A DNA stretch of 64,000 nt from Pseudogulbenkiania sp. MAI-1 (GCF_000527175.1 NZ_AZUR01000001.1:186001-250000), one strand, 5' to 3'; shown: positions 1 to 8,649, counted from the stretch's first letter. Translations and numbers: made by a program. Notes: generated from the sequence alone by a model not told the origin.

Positions 1-813
1 AACCAGGCCGATCAGCTGGCGCTGGAATCGGAGCTGCGCCGGGCGCTGGAGGTGGACGATCAGCTGACCCCGTTCTTCCAGCCCTTCATAGACGCCAAGA
101 GTGGCGCGCTGGAGGGCTTCGAGGCGCTGGTGCGCTGGCAGCATCCGACACGCGGCCTGATTTCCCCTGCCATCTTCCTGCCGATGGCCGAGGAGAGTGG
201 CCTGATCATGCGCGTGGACCGCTACATGATCGAGGCGGCGGCGCGCCAATTGCGCCAGTGGATGGACGAGGGACGGCTGGAGGGCGATGTGTCGCTGCAC
301 ATCAACCTGTCGTCGGCCAATTTCCACGATCCGGAACTGTTGAGCTGGATGGCGGCGCTGATCCGGCGCTACGCGCTGCCCGCCGGCACGCTGCACCTGG
401 AAGTGACGGAGAGCGCGCTGATCGACGTGCCGGACGTGGCCGCCGAGGTGATCCAGGCGCTGCACGACATGGGGGTGCGGCTGGCGTTGGACGATTTCGG
501 TACCGGCTACTCGGCGCTGTCCTACCTGCACCGCTACCATTTCGACGTGCTCAAGATCGACCAGTCCTTCGTCGCCGACCTCGACCAGAAGCAGGAATCG
601 GCAGCCATCGTGCGCGCCATCCTGGCGCTGGCCGAGGCGCTGGACCTGGACGTGGTGGCCGAGGGGGTGGAAACCGGCATGCAGCTGAGGACGCTGCGCG
701 ACATGGGCTGCAGCAAGCTGCAGGGCTTCTATTTCGCCACGCCGGCGCCGGCCTCGCGCATCGATTGGGACCGCCTGGCCGGCTTTGCCAGCAGCTTCCG
801 GCATGTCGCCTGA
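1..813 (+). CDS. EAL-domain cyclic-di-GMP phosphodiesterase, 5' end outside window
   Basis: The frame is open from base 1, so the start and any N-terminal sensor or GGDEF domain lie upstream. What is visible is a full EAL domain, which linearises cyclic-di-GMP to pGpG. The signature is present: EALVRW near the start, the Asn in HINLS, EVTES, DDFGTGY, LKIDQ, VVAEGVE and the Gln of LQGFYF. The metal-binding and catalytic residues of the family are therefore kept, and activity is likely. The residues just before the domain (LESELRRALE) are the usual linker from a GGDEF domain, so a GGDEF-EAL architecture is inferred but not seen. The last 11 bases overlap the start of the following methyltransferase gene. 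Confidence 0.93.
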   Translation, partial: NQADQLALESELRRALEVDDQLTPFFQPFIDAKSGALEGFEALVRWQHPTRGLISPAIFLPMAEESGLIMRVDRYMIEAAARQLRQWMDEGRLEGDVSLHINLSSANFHDPELLSWMAALIRRYALPAGTLHLEVTESALIDVPDVAAEVIQALHDMGVRLALDDFGTGYSALSYLHRYHFDVLKIDQSFVADLDQKQESAAIVRAILALAEALDLDVVAEGVETGMQLRTLRDMGCSKLQGFYFATPAPASRIDWDRLAGFASSFRHVA

Positions 814-1423
814 GTTCGCCACGCGCTACAACCGTTGGCGCTACAACCTGTACGCGCCGGTCTACGACCGTGTCGTGGCGGCTTTCTTCGCCCCGCGCCG
901 GCGCCGGGCCATCGAACTGCTGGCCCCGGCGCCGGACGAGCGCCTGCTGCTGCTGGGCGCCGGCACCGGGCTCGATCTGGACTATCTCTCTGGCTGTCGC
1001 CAGCTCACCGCCATCGACGTCTCCGACGGCATGCTGGCGCGGCTGCGCCGGCGCGCCGACCGTCTCGGGCTCGCGGTGGACGTGCGCGTGATGGACGGCC
1101 AGCGGCTGGACTTTCCCGATGCCTGCTTCGATGCCGTGATCCTGCACCTGATCCTGGCAGTGATTCCCGACCCGGTGGCCTGTCTCAGGGAGGTCGAGCG
1201 GGTGCTCAAGCCCGGCGGGCGCGCCGTGGTGTTCGACAAGTTCCTGCCCGACGGTGGCCATGCCGGATGGGCGCGCGTCGCCGCCAACTGGCTGACCCGG
1301 CTGATCGCCACCGACATCAACCGCCAGTTGGGTGTCATCGTCGGCCACACCACTTTGCACATCGAGCATGAGGAATCGGCAGGGATGGGTGGTTTCTTTC
1401 GCATCGCACTCTTGCGAAAATAG
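803..1423 (+). CDS. class I SAM-dependent methyltransferase
   Basis: A protein of about 206 residues with the Rossmann-fold methyltransferase pattern: motif I LLLGAGTGLDLDYL, the acidic end of strand 2 (TAIDVSDGML), a later VMDGQRLDFPDACFD stretch typical of UbiE/phospholipid methyltransferases, and the post-motif LKPGGRAVVFDKF. The ATG at 803 is preferred to one 18 bases earlier because it gives the usual short N-terminus; both lie inside the end of the EAL gene, so translation is probably coupled. FDKFLPDGG resembles small phosphatidylethanolamine N-methyltransferase-like proteins, but the substrate cannot be read from the sequence. It precedes bioH by 24 bp and could be co-transcribed with it. 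Confidence 0.85.
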   Translation: MSPEFATRYNRWRYNLYAPVYDRVVAAFFAPRRRRAIELLAPAPDERLLLLGAGTGLDLDYLSGCRQLTAIDVSDGMLARLRRRADRLGLAVDVRVMDGQRLDFPDACFDAVILHLILAVIPDPVACLREVERVLKPGGRAVVFDKFLPDGGHAGWARVAANWLTRLIATDINRQLGVIVGHTTLHIEHEESAGMGGFFRIALLRK

Positions 1424-1447
1424 CGGTTTCCCCTCATCTGGCTTCGC

Positions 1448-2212
1448 ATGAGTCTGTACATCGAATCGCTCGGGCGCGGCCCGGACGTCGTCATGCTGCA
1501 TGGCTGGGGCCTGCACGGCGGCGTGTTCAGCCGGGTGGCCGAGCGTCTGGCCGGCCGCTACTGCCTGCACCTGGTCGACCTGCCCGGCCATGGCGCCTCC
1601 GCCAGCCGTCATCCCTTCGACGCCGACGACATCGCCGACCTGCTGGCGGCGCAGTTCCCCTGGCCGGCGCACGTGGTCGGCTGGTCCTTGGGCGGGCTGC
1701 TGGCCCAGCACTGGGCGGCGCGCCATCCGGCGCAGGTGAAAAGCCTGGCGCTGATCGCCAGCAGCCCGCGCTTCGTCAAGCAGGACGGCTGGCCGCACGC
1801 GCAGGAGAGGAAGGCCATCGAAGGCGTCGGCGCCAGCCTCGACAGCGCCTTCGAGCTGACCCTGGAGCGCTTCCTGGCGCTGCAGATGCTGGGCGCCCCC
1901 GGCGCGCGCGAGACGCTCAAGGCGCTGCGCGAGGAGCTGTTCGCCCACGGCCGCCCGCAGGGCCTGCTGCCGGCGCTGGAACTGCTGCTGATGGCCGATG
2001 CGCGCGCGCTGGCGCCCGCCATCCACTGCCCGGTCGGGCTGTTCTTCGGCGCCAAGGACGCCATCACCCCGATCGGCGCCGGGCGCTGGCTGGCCGAGAC
2101 GCTGGCCGACGCCACCCTTTACGAATTCCCGCAGGCTTCGCATGCGCCCTTCCTGTCGCACGAGGAAGAGTTCGTGGCAAAGCTTGCCGCCCACCTGGAC
2201 CAACACGCATGA
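1448..2212 (+). CDS. bioH: pimeloyl-ACP methyl ester carboxylesterase BioH
   Basis: An alpha/beta hydrolase of 254 residues, the usual length for BioH. The enzyme removes the methyl group from pimeloyl-ACP methyl ester and so ends the disguised fatty-acid cycle that makes the biotin precursor. The catalytic triad can be placed: Ser80 in GWSLGG, Asp204 in GAKDAITP and His232 in SHAPF. The oxyanion-hole HGWG motif is at residues 18-21. The last bases overlap bioC (ATGA), giving a bioH-bioC pair in which the methyltransferase that starts the cycle and the esterase that ends it are co-translated. The fold alone would allow another esterase, but the bioC neighbour makes BioH the best call. Confidence 0.94.
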   Translation: MSLYIESLGRGPDVVMLHGWGLHGGVFSRVAERLAGRYCLHLVDLPGHGASASRHPFDADDIADLLAAQFPWPAHVVGWSLGGLLAQHWAARHPAQVKSLALIASSPRFVKQDGWPHAQERKAIEGVGASLDSAFELTLERFLALQMLGAPGARETLKALREELFAHGRPQGLLPALELLLMADARALAPAIHCPVGLFFGAKDAITPIGAGRWLAETLADATLYEFPQASHAPFLSHEEEFVAKLAAHLDQHA

Positions 2213-3123
2213 GTGAAGCGTTTTATACCGACAAGTCCCGCGTGCGCGCCGCCTTCGAGCGCGCCGCGTCGAGCTACGACTCGGCCGCGGTGCTGCAGCG
2301 CGAGGTGTCGGACCGCATGGCCGCCCGCCTCGACTACATCAAGTTCAGCCCCAAGGTGATCCTCGACGCCGGCAGCGGCACCGGCTACGGGGCGGCCGAG
2401 CTGCGCCGCCGTTATCCCGAGGCGCGCGTGATCGAACTCGACCTCGCCGCCCCCATGCTGCAGGCCTCGCGCGAGAAGCAGCAGGCGGGAGGGGGCTTTT
2501 TGGGCAAGCTGTTCAAGCGCGCCCAGCCGTGGCAGTTGTGCGCCGACATCGAGTGTCTGCCGCTGGCCGACGCCAGCGTCGACATGATCTGGTCCAACCT
2601 GGCGATCCAGTGGGTCAACATCCCGGACGGCGTGTTCGCCGAGTTCCAGCGCGTGCTCAAGCCGGAAGGCATGCTGATGTTCTCGACCTTGGGCCCGGAC
2701 ACGCTGCAGGAACTGCGCGAGGCTTTTGCCGGGGTGGACGGCGCCACCCACGTCAACCAGTTCATCGACATGCACGATCTGGGCGACGCGCTGCTCAAGA
2801 GCGGCTTCGCCGAGCCGGTGATGGACATGGACAAGATCGTGCTGACCTACCCGCGCGTGCGCGACGTGATGCAGGATCTGAAGGCCATCGGCGCGCACAA
2901 CGCCACCGCCGGGCGCGGGCGCGGGCTGATGGGCAAGCACGCCTGGCAGAAGGTTGAGGCGGCCTATGAACTGCGCCGCCAGCATGGCGCGCTGCCGGCC
3001 ACCTACGAGGTCGTCTACGGTCACGCCTGGAAGGGCGAGCCGAAGAAAAAGGCCAATCTGCTGCCGGATGGCCGCCAGGTGATCGAATTCATGAAACCCG
3101 GTGCGCGTCCGGGCGTCAAATAG
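2209..3123 (+). CDS. bioC: malonyl-ACP O-methyltransferase BioC
   Basis: A SAM-dependent methyltransferase of 304 residues that methylates malonyl-ACP so that fatty-acid synthase can build the pimeloyl chain for biotin. The N-terminus (VRAAFERAASSYDSAAVLQREV) is the characteristic BioC helix, motif I is ILDAGSGTGYG at about residues 51-61, and the LAIQW stretch typical of BioC follows near residue 130. It is longer than the enterobacterial protein (about 250) because of an insert around KQQAGGGFLGKLFKRAQPW and an extended C-terminus, as in neisserial relatives. It overlaps bioH by 4 bp. A strong hairpin with a T-rich tail follows 17 bp after the stop, so the transcript probably ends here. Confidence 0.94.
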   Translation: MSEAFYTDKSRVRAAFERAASSYDSAAVLQREVSDRMAARLDYIKFSPKVILDAGSGTGYGAAELRRRYPEARVIELDLAAPMLQASREKQQAGGGFLGKLFKRAQPWQLCADIECLPLADASVDMIWSNLAIQWVNIPDGVFAEFQRVLKPEGMLMFSTLGPDTLQELREAFAGVDGATHVNQFIDMHDLGDALLKSGFAEPVMDMDKIVLTYPRVRDVMQDLKAIGAHNATAGRGRGLMGKHAWQKVEAAYELRRQHGALPATYEVVYGHAWKGEPKKKANLLPDGRQVIEFMKPGARPGVK

Positions 3124-3140
3124 GGCGGTCTCTGCATTGT

Positions 3141-3167
3141 CGGGCGGCTTTGCCGCCCGTTTGTTTT
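3141..3167 (+). terminator. intrinsic terminator after bioC
   Basis: A perfect 8-bp inverted repeat, CGGGCGGC/GCCGCCCG with a TTT loop (3141-3159), is followed by TTTGTTTT. It lies between bioC and the patatin gene on the same strand. Confidence 0.88.
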
Positions 3168-3182
3168 GATATGAGGTAAAGC

Positions 3183-4094
3183 ATGATTGCTCGTCGTACC
3201 CTGTCCCGACTCGCGCCGCTCGTGGCGCTGCTGACCCTGAGCGCGTGTACCGCGTTGGGGCCGGCCAAGCCCGAGGTCGCCGTGCCGGCCAAGCCGCTGC
3301 CCAAGCCCAAGGTGGCGCTCGCGCTGGGCGGCGGTGCCGCCAAGGGCTTCGCCCATATCGGCGTGATCAAGGTGCTCGAATCGCACGGCATCGTGCCGGA
3401 CATCGTCACCGGCACCAGCGCCGGCAGCGTGGTCGGCAGCCTGTACGCCGCCGGCTACAACGGCCTGCAGTTGCAGAGCATCGCGATCAAGCTGGACGAG
3501 AGCAACCTGACCGACCTGACGCTGTCCACCAGCGGTTTCATCAAGGGCGAGAAGCTGGCCGCCTTCGTCAACCAGGCGGTGGGTAACCGCCCGATCGACA
3601 AGCTGTCCAGACCGTTCGGGGCGGTGGCCACCGAACTGGACAGCGGCCAGCGCGTGGTGTTCCGCCAGGGCAACACCGGCCAGGCGGTGCGCGCCTCGGC
3701 CAGTATCCCCAATGTGTTCCAGCCGGTTCAGATCAATGGCAAGCGTTACGTCGACGGCGGCCTGGTCAGCCCGGTGCCGGTCAGCGCGGCGCGCGAGATG
3801 GGGGCCAACTTCGTCATCGCGGTGGACATTTCCGCCCGGCCGCGCGCCGGTTCGGCCACCGGCTTCCTGTCGATCTTCGACCAGAGCATCAACATCATGA
3901 ACGTCACCGCGCTGGCGCAGGAACTGAAGCAGGCCGACGTGGTGATCCGCCCGCAAGTGCAGAACATGGGCTCGACCTCGTTCGACGAGCGCCACCAGGC
4001 CATCCTGGAGGGGGAAAGAGTGGCGCAGCAGGCGCTGCCGCTGATCCAGAAGCTGATGCAGCAGAAGGCCGTGGCCATGGCGGCCGCCAAGTAA
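3183..4094 (+). CDS. patatin-like phospholipase lipoprotein
   Basis: A protein of 303 residues in the RssA/patatin family, predicted serine lipid acyl hydrolase. The N-terminus has a signal peptide with lipobox LSAC and the lipidated Cys at residue 22, so it should be anchored in the periplasmic face of the inner or outer membrane. The patatin core starts near residue 43: glycine-rich oxyanion loop GGGAAKG (49-55), nucleophile elbow GTSAG with Ser79, and catalytic Asp191 in DGG. Both residues of the Ser-Asp dyad are present. The ATG at 3183 has a good ribosome site (GAGG) upstream. The gene stands alone between a terminator and the convergent dinB. The natural substrate is unknown. Confidence 0.9.
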   Translation: MIARRTLSRLAPLVALLTLSACTALGPAKPEVAVPAKPLPKPKVALALGGGAAKGFAHIGVIKVLESHGIVPDIVTGTSAGSVVGSLYAAGYNGLQLQSIAIKLDESNLTDLTLSTSGFIKGEKLAAFVNQAVGNRPIDKLSRPFGAVATELDSGQRVVFRQGNTGQAVRASASIPNVFQPVQINGKRYVDGGLVSPVPVSAAREMGANFVIAVDISARPRAGSATGFLSIFDQSINIMNVTALAQELKQADVVIRPQVQNMGSTSFDERHQAILEGERVAQQALPLIQKLMQQKAVAMAAAK

Positions 4095-4174
4095 GGCGTA
4101 GCGCGCTCTTTTGCGCCTGGCGGGAGCGGGAGGCGCAACGGCCAGCCTTCCTCAACCGTTGAGCGCGGAGACGG

Positions 4175-5245
4175 TCAGTCGTCGTCGAACAGCGCCAGCT
4201 GGCGCCCCTTGACGGCCTCCTCCTCGTGCAGCCGTACGCCTATCCCCAAGAGCCGTACCGGCTGCGCCCCGCGCGCGTGGCCGACCTGCAGCAGCGCCGC
4301 CAGCACGTCGGCATTGAGCTGCTGGCCGGCCTGTTCCACCGTGGTCTGGCTGAAGTCGGCGAACTTGATCTTGACGCTCAGCCCGCGGAACGCCGGCTGA
4401 CCGGCGCGCTCCAGCCGGTGCGTGAGCCGTGCCATCAGTTCCGGCAGCTTGGCCAGGCAGGCGGCGAGGTCGGGCAGGTCGGCCGGGTAGGTTTCTTCCA
4501 CGCTGATCGACTTGCGCAGGCGCTCGACGCTGACCGGGCGCGGGTCGATGCCGCGCGCCAGCGCGTGCAGGCGCTCGCCGAAGCGGCCGAAGTGGCGTAC
4601 CAGCTCGGCCAGCTCCCAGTGCCGCAATTCCTCGCAGTGTTTAATTCCCAGAGTATGCAGCCGGGCGGCGGTGACCGCGCCGACACCGGGAATCTTCTCC
4701 ACCGGCAGGGCACGGACGAAGGCGTCGACGTCCTCGGGGCGGATCACGAACTGGCCGTCCGGCTTGTTCCAGTCGCTGGCGACTTTGGCCAGGAACTTGT
4801 TGGGGGCGATGCCGGCCGAGGCGGTGATGCCGACCTCGTCGCGGATGCGGCGGCGGATCGCCTCGGCCATCAGCGAGGCGCTGCCCTGGCAGTGCGGCTG
4901 GCCGCTGACGTCGAGGTAGGCTTCGTCCAGCGACAGCGGCTCGATGAGCTCGGTGAAGTCGTGGTAGATCGCCAGGATCTGCTGGCTCGCCGCCTTGTAG
5001 CGGGTGAAGTCGGGGGGCACGATCAACAGCGACGGGCACAGGGTGAGGGCGCGCGCCGCGGACATCGCCGAGCGCACGCCGTAGCGCCGTGCCAGGTAGT
5101 TGCAGGTGGCGATGACGCCGCGGCTGTCGGGGCGGCCGCCCACCGCCAGCGGGATGTCGCGCCAGGCCGGCTGGTCGCGCATCTCGACCGAGGCGAAGAA
5201 GCAGTCGCAGTCGACGTGGATGATCTTGCGTTGCGGCAGGGCCAT
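4175..5245 (-). CDS. dinB: DNA polymerase IV (Y-family translesion polymerase)
   Basis: A protein of 356 residues with the Pol IV layout: palm/fingers in the first 170 residues, thumb with helix-hairpin-helix GVGAVTAARLHTLGI, then the little-finger domain. The metal-binding residues are Asp12 in HVDCDCFFASVE and Asp107-Glu108 in SLDEAYLDVSG; YLARRYGVRSAM is the nucleotide-binding fingers motif. The extreme C-terminus, QLALF followed by DDD, fits the QLxLF beta-clamp-binding peptide, as expected for a polymerase recruited to stalled forks. It begins 18 bp after the SelW-like gene on the same strand, so the two are probably one transcript. No CTGT-N8-ACAG LexA box is visible upstream of the pair. 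Confidence 0.97.
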   Translation of the reverse strand: MALPQRKIIHVDCDCFFASVEMRDQPAWRDIPLAVGGRPDSRGVIATCNYLARRYGVRSAMSAARALTLCPSLLIVPPDFTRYKAASQQILAIYHDFTELIEPLSLDEAYLDVSGQPHCQGSASLMAEAIRRRIRDEVGITASAGIAPNKFLAKVASDWNKPDGQFVIRPEDVDAFVRALPVEKIPGVGAVTAARLHTLGIKHCEELRHWELAELVRHFGRFGERLHALARGIDPRPVSVERLRKSISVEETYPADLPDLAACLAKLPELMARLTHRLERAGQPAFRGLSVKIKFADFSQTTVEQAGQQLNADVLAALLQVGHARGAQPVRLLGIGVRLHEEEAVKGRQLALFDDD

Positions 5246-5263
5246 GCGGCGGCCAACCTGGTG

Positions 5264-5572
5264 TCAGAGCGGCGGGGTCGGCGCGGCGTCGCTGTGGCCG
5301 AGCGATTTGTCCGGCGCGACGCGGTCGCGCACCCGCTGCTTCAGTTCCTTGATGTCGGGGAAGCCACCGTCGTCCTTGCGGTCCCACAGCGGCTCACCGT
5401 CAAGCGTGATGCGGAACACGCCGCCGGAGCCCGGCTGGAGCGCCACTTCGGCCAGTTCCTTCTCGAAGGTGGTCAGCAGTTCCTGGGCCATCCAGGCGGC
5501 GCGCAGCAGCCAGCGGCAGCCGGTACAGTACTGGATGGCGAGACGGGGGCGTTGGTCTGGGGTGATCGTCAT
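5264..5572 (-). CDS. SelT/SelW/SelH (Rdx) family thioredoxin-like protein
   Basis: A protein of 102 residues with the Rdx-family N-terminal redox motif C-T-G-C (Cys16, Cys19) right after the first strand (RLAIQYC), then WMAQELLTTF and GGVFRITLDGEPLWDRK, both typical of the bacterial SelW-like family. Both positions are Cys, so no selenocysteine is needed. Members are thought to be small redox proteins; the partner is unknown. It lies directly upstream of dinB with an 18-bp spacer, so co-transcription is likely, though a functional link to translesion synthesis is not established. Confidence 0.85.
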   Translation of the reverse strand: MTITPDQRPRLAIQYCTGCRWLLRAAWMAQELLTTFEKELAEVALQPGSGGVFRITLDGEPLWDRKDDGGFPDIKELKQRVRDRVAPDKSLGHSDAAPTPPL

Positions 5573-5640
5573 GAGGGCGTATCGAAGTGATTGAATACGC
5601 CGTACAGCATAGCGGAAAGCTGTCTGCTTAGGAGGGAAAG

Positions 5641-5752
5641 CCGCCGGTCCCGTGAGTCGCTTTATTGTATGACGGGCCTTCCGGCCCGCTCCTCCATCTT
5701 AGACTTCTGTCGGGTGCAAACTTGACGCTGCGGTGTATTTCGGGACCGGCGG
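5641..5752. repeat. 112-bp palindromic intergenic element with 12-bp terminal inverted repeats
   Basis: The ends CCGCCGGTCCCG (5641-5652) and CGGGACCGGCGG (5741-5752) are exact inverted copies. The centre carries a second perfect hairpin, CGGGCC-TTCC-GGCCCG (5673-5688). The outer flanks are also partly complementary (GGGA on the left, TCCC on the right). No convincing gene lies in it; the short open frames across it look non-protein. It fills most of the 275-bp gap between the SelW-like gene start and the stop of the GGDEF/EAL gene. It could be a small non-autonomous mobile repeat or a folded RNA. Confidence 0.6.
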
Positions 5753-5847
5753 ATCTGATTCCCACGGCGAGTGTGCCCATGAATGGGGCATCGGTAAAGC
5801 GAAAAGGCCCTTGGACTTTTTTTGCTGCACCGCAATGTGTCACATAA

Positions 5848-8616
5848 CTACAACGGGGACGGCGTTTGCTGGCTGCTCGGCAGCGCCGCCGGCACGACGC
5901 TGTGCGCCAGGTAGCGGCTCATGGCGTGCTGCTCCAGCGGTTTGCTCAGATGATAGCCCTGCGCGTAGTCGCAGCCGATCTCGCTGAGGAAGGCCAGCTG
6001 CCGTTCACTCTCGATGCCCTCGCCGGTGACCACGGCGCCGAGCGAATGGCCCATCGCCACGATCATGCGCACGATGGCGGCGTCCTGGTGGTTGTCCGGC
6101 ACCTGATCGAGGAACTGCTTGTCGATCTTGATTTTTTCGGCCGGGAAGCGGCGCAGGTAGCTGAACGAGGCGTAGCCGGTGCCGAAGTCGTCGATCGCCA
6201 GGCTGACGCCCAGCGCCTTGAGCCGCCGGATGTTCTCTTCGATGCTGCCCGACTGGCGCAATGCCAGGGTCTCGGTGACCTCCAGCTCCAGCGCCGAGGG
6301 CGGCAGGTGGGCGGTGGCCAGGATGCTCGCCACCAGGTCGGCGAAGTGGGGGTCTTCCAGCTGCAGCAGCGAAACGTTGACCGAAATGGTGAACGCCGGG
6401 TGTGCCTCCTGCCGCCACTTGGCGGTCTGCCGACAGGCTTCGCGCAGCACCCACTCCCCCAGCGGCACGATCACGCCGCTGTCTTCGGCCAGGGGAATGA
6501 ATTCGCCGGGGGAGATGAAGCCGTGCTGCGGGTGGTGCCAGCGCAGGAGCGCCTCGGCGCCGCGCGTACGCCGCGTTTTCAGGTCGTGGTAGGGCTGATA
6601 GCACAGGAACAGGTGACGCGTGCCGATGGCCTGGCGCAACTCGTTGATCAGCAGGTGGCGCCGGTGCCAGTCGGAGCTCATGTCCTCGTGGAAGCGGACC
6701 CAGCCGCCCTGGATCGAGCCGCGCGAGATCTGCATCGCCAGCTCGGCATGTTCCAGCAGGCGCAACGGCTCCTTGCTGTCCAGCGGTGACAGCGCCAGGC
6801 CGGCGCTGACGCGCACCCCGATCAACTGACCGCCGATGTCGACCGGCAGGTTGAGCGTCTCGCTGATGGCGTTGACGCGGCGGTTGATGCCGCTCTCGTC
6901 CTTGCCGAACAGGATCAGACAGAAGCGGTTTTCCGCCACGCGCGCCACCAGTTCGCCCGGTTCGGCCAGGCGCACCAGGCGCTCGCACAGCAGCAGGATG
7001 ACCTGGTCGCCGGTATCGTGGCCGTACAGCTCGTTGAGGTTGGGCATGCCGTCCAGCGCCAGGATCAGGCAGCCGAAGGTCGGCGCCTCGCTGCGGTTCA
7101 TCGCCAGCTCGTCGAGCTGCATCAGCAGCCGGGCCCGGTTGGGCAGCCCGGTGAAGCGGTCGTAGTAGGCATGGCGGTGCAGTTCGCCCTCGGCCTGCAG
7201 CCGGGCGCCCGATTCCATCATCAGCGCCACCACGTCGGCGCTGGAACAGACAAAGTTGATCTCGTCCGGCTGCCAGCTCCCGCGGTGCTTGCGGTCTTCC
7301 ACGCAGATCACGCCGTAGTGGCTGCCGGCCAGCGTGACGGCGGCGTCCAGCATCGAGCGGATGGTGTGTTCCAGCAGGTAGTCTTCCATGCGGGCCAGGC
7401 GAGGGTCGGTGGTGGCGTCGCTGGCGCTGAGGTAGCGCTCCTGGTGCAAGGCGGTGAAGTAGTCGGGATGGTCGGCGAAGTGCAGCAGGGTGCCGGAGAA
7501 GTGGTGGCCGGCGTCGCGGTCGACGCCGATCAGGCATTCCAGCGCCTGGTGATCCGCTTGGTAGCGCCAGACGCTGACGCGGGAAGCGTCCAGGGTGGCG
7601 GCCAGTTTCTGGCACAGCCGCTTCAGATAGGCGTCGAGCGCTTCGTCCTTGTCTTCCCGCTCGGCCACCAGTTCGCGCAGCACCTGCCCCTGGCTGATCA
7701 GCCGTGCGGTGGTGCGCTGGTGGCGCAAGGTCAGTTGCCGCGATACCCGCAACAGCAGTAGCGCGATGACCGCCAGCACCGACAGCAGGAGCAGGGCCCG
7801 CGGCAACAGGGCGGCCTGCAGATGATCGCCGGGCAGTCGTTGTTGCCAGGTGAGGTAAGCCTGCGGTCGTTGCTCGAGTCCTGCCAGGGGAATCGCCGGC
7901 GTGCGGGTTGGGGGGATGGCAAAATCCAGCTGCAATTGTTCGAGGCGCAGGTCGCCGGAGATGTCCTCCAGCAGCGCCGGGTCGATGTCCTTGGCGAACA
8001 GCAGATAGCGCGTCGGTAGCGTGCTACGCGGCTCCTCGTTCTCCGGCACGATGCGCTGCATGACCAGCATCAAGAGGCGCGGCTCTTTCTGGTGGGTAAG
8101 CGGGTTGGTGGCGGTGTCCCGGACGAAGGTGGTGGGGTAGCCTTCGCTGCCGCGGGGTTCGAAGCGGTTGGTCAGCTGCACCAGGCGTTGCCATTGGGCC
8201 GCACTGAACGGCAGCGGCTGGCTCGGCGTTTCCTCGATGGCACCGTTGCGCACGGCGTACAGTGGCTGGCCTTGGGCGTCGGTGATCACGCCGAGCTGGA
8301 TGTCGAGGGTGCGGTAGATCGAACCGGTGAGGTTGGTGCGCAGCCATACGGTATCGAGAGTGGAGGCGCTGACCGCACGGTACATGTCGTCCCAGGCGTT
8401 GTATTCGGTCAGGTTGTGGCCCAGCGTATTGCGTTGTTTGAGCAGGTTGCGCTGCAGCAGTTCGCCGGTCAGCTGGACATGGCTCTGATCGCTTTGTGCG
8501 ATGGTGCTTTCCAGCAGGCGCCAGGTGCCGAACAGGCCCAGGACCATGAGCAGCGTCATCAGCAGGGTGGGATGGCCCAGACCGTGTGCCAGGCGCATCA
8601 GCAGGCGTTGCAGCAT
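5848..8616 (-). CDS. membrane GGDEF/EAL protein with CHASE4-like and GAF domains; GGDEF degenerate
   Basis: About 922 residues. A transmembrane helix (about 15-35) is followed by a periplasmic CHASE4-like sensor (WDDMY near 75-79), a second helix (about 272-291), a GAF domain (about 331-466), a GGDEF-fold domain (about 481-641) and an EAL domain (about 661-901). The GGDEF signature is replaced by VAENRF, so cyclase activity is unlikely. The EAL domain keeps EALLRW, the Asn in VNVS, VTET, DDFGTGY, KIDK, TGEGIE and AQGY, so it should hydrolyse cyclic-di-GMP under sensor control. A GTG at 8643 would add nine residues. ATG 8616 is preferred because the candidate -10 (TATTAT, 8650-8655 on this strand) would place the transcript start at about 8643. 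Confidence 0.93.
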   Translation of the reverse strand: MLQRLLMRLAHGLGHPTLLMTLLMVLGLFGTWRLLESTIAQSDQSHVQLTGELLQRNLLKQRNTLGHNLTEYNAWDDMYRAVSASTLDTVWLRTNLTGSIYRTLDIQLGVITDAQGQPLYAVRNGAIEETPSQPLPFSAAQWQRLVQLTNRFEPRGSEGYPTTFVRDTATNPLTHQKEPRLLMLVMQRIVPENEEPRSTLPTRYLLFAKDIDPALLEDISGDLRLEQLQLDFAIPPTRTPAIPLAGLEQRPQAYLTWQQRLPGDHLQAALLPRALLLLSVLAVIALLLLRVSRQLTLRHQRTTARLISQGQVLRELVAEREDKDEALDAYLKRLCQKLAATLDASRVSVWRYQADHQALECLIGVDRDAGHHFSGTLLHFADHPDYFTALHQERYLSASDATTDPRLARMEDYLLEHTIRSMLDAAVTLAGSHYGVICVEDRKHRGSWQPDEINFVCSSADVVALMMESGARLQAEGELHRHAYYDRFTGLPNRARLLMQLDELAMNRSEAPTFGCLILALDGMPNLNELYGHDTGDQVILLLCERLVRLAEPGELVARVAENRFCLILFGKDESGINRRVNAISETLNLPVDIGGQLIGVRVSAGLALSPLDSKEPLRLLEHAELAMQISRGSIQGGWVRFHEDMSSDWHRRHLLINELRQAIGTRHLFLCYQPYHDLKTRRTRGAEALLRWHHPQHGFISPGEFIPLAEDSGVIVPLGEWVLREACRQTAKWRQEAHPAFTISVNVSLLQLEDPHFADLVASILATAHLPPSALELEVTETLALRQSGSIEENIRRLKALGVSLAIDDFGTGYASFSYLRRFPAEKIKIDKQFLDQVPDNHQDAAIVRMIVAMGHSLGAVVTGEGIESERQLAFLSEIGCDYAQGYHLSKPLEQHAMSRYLAHSVVPAALPSSQQTPSPL

Positions 8617-8649
8617 GGATATCCACTTTTTATGTGTAAGCACATGTGA

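Noticed and set aside
551..2206. Long open frame on the minus strand opposite the EAL, methyltransferase and bioH genes
   Set aside because: Its translation is rich in Gln, Arg, Gly and His with no domain, and the plus-strand genes in the same DNA are clear. High GC content makes such antisense frames common; the many similar ones in this window were dropped for the same reason.
5573..5640. LexA box upstream of the SelW-like gene and dinB
   Set aside because: CTGT and ACAG words occur but not in the CTGT-N8-ACAG order on either strand.
5628..5847. Short overlapping open frames on both strands in the 5.6-5.85 kb gap
   Set aside because: They lie across a palindromic element, have no ribosome site and show no protein-like pattern.
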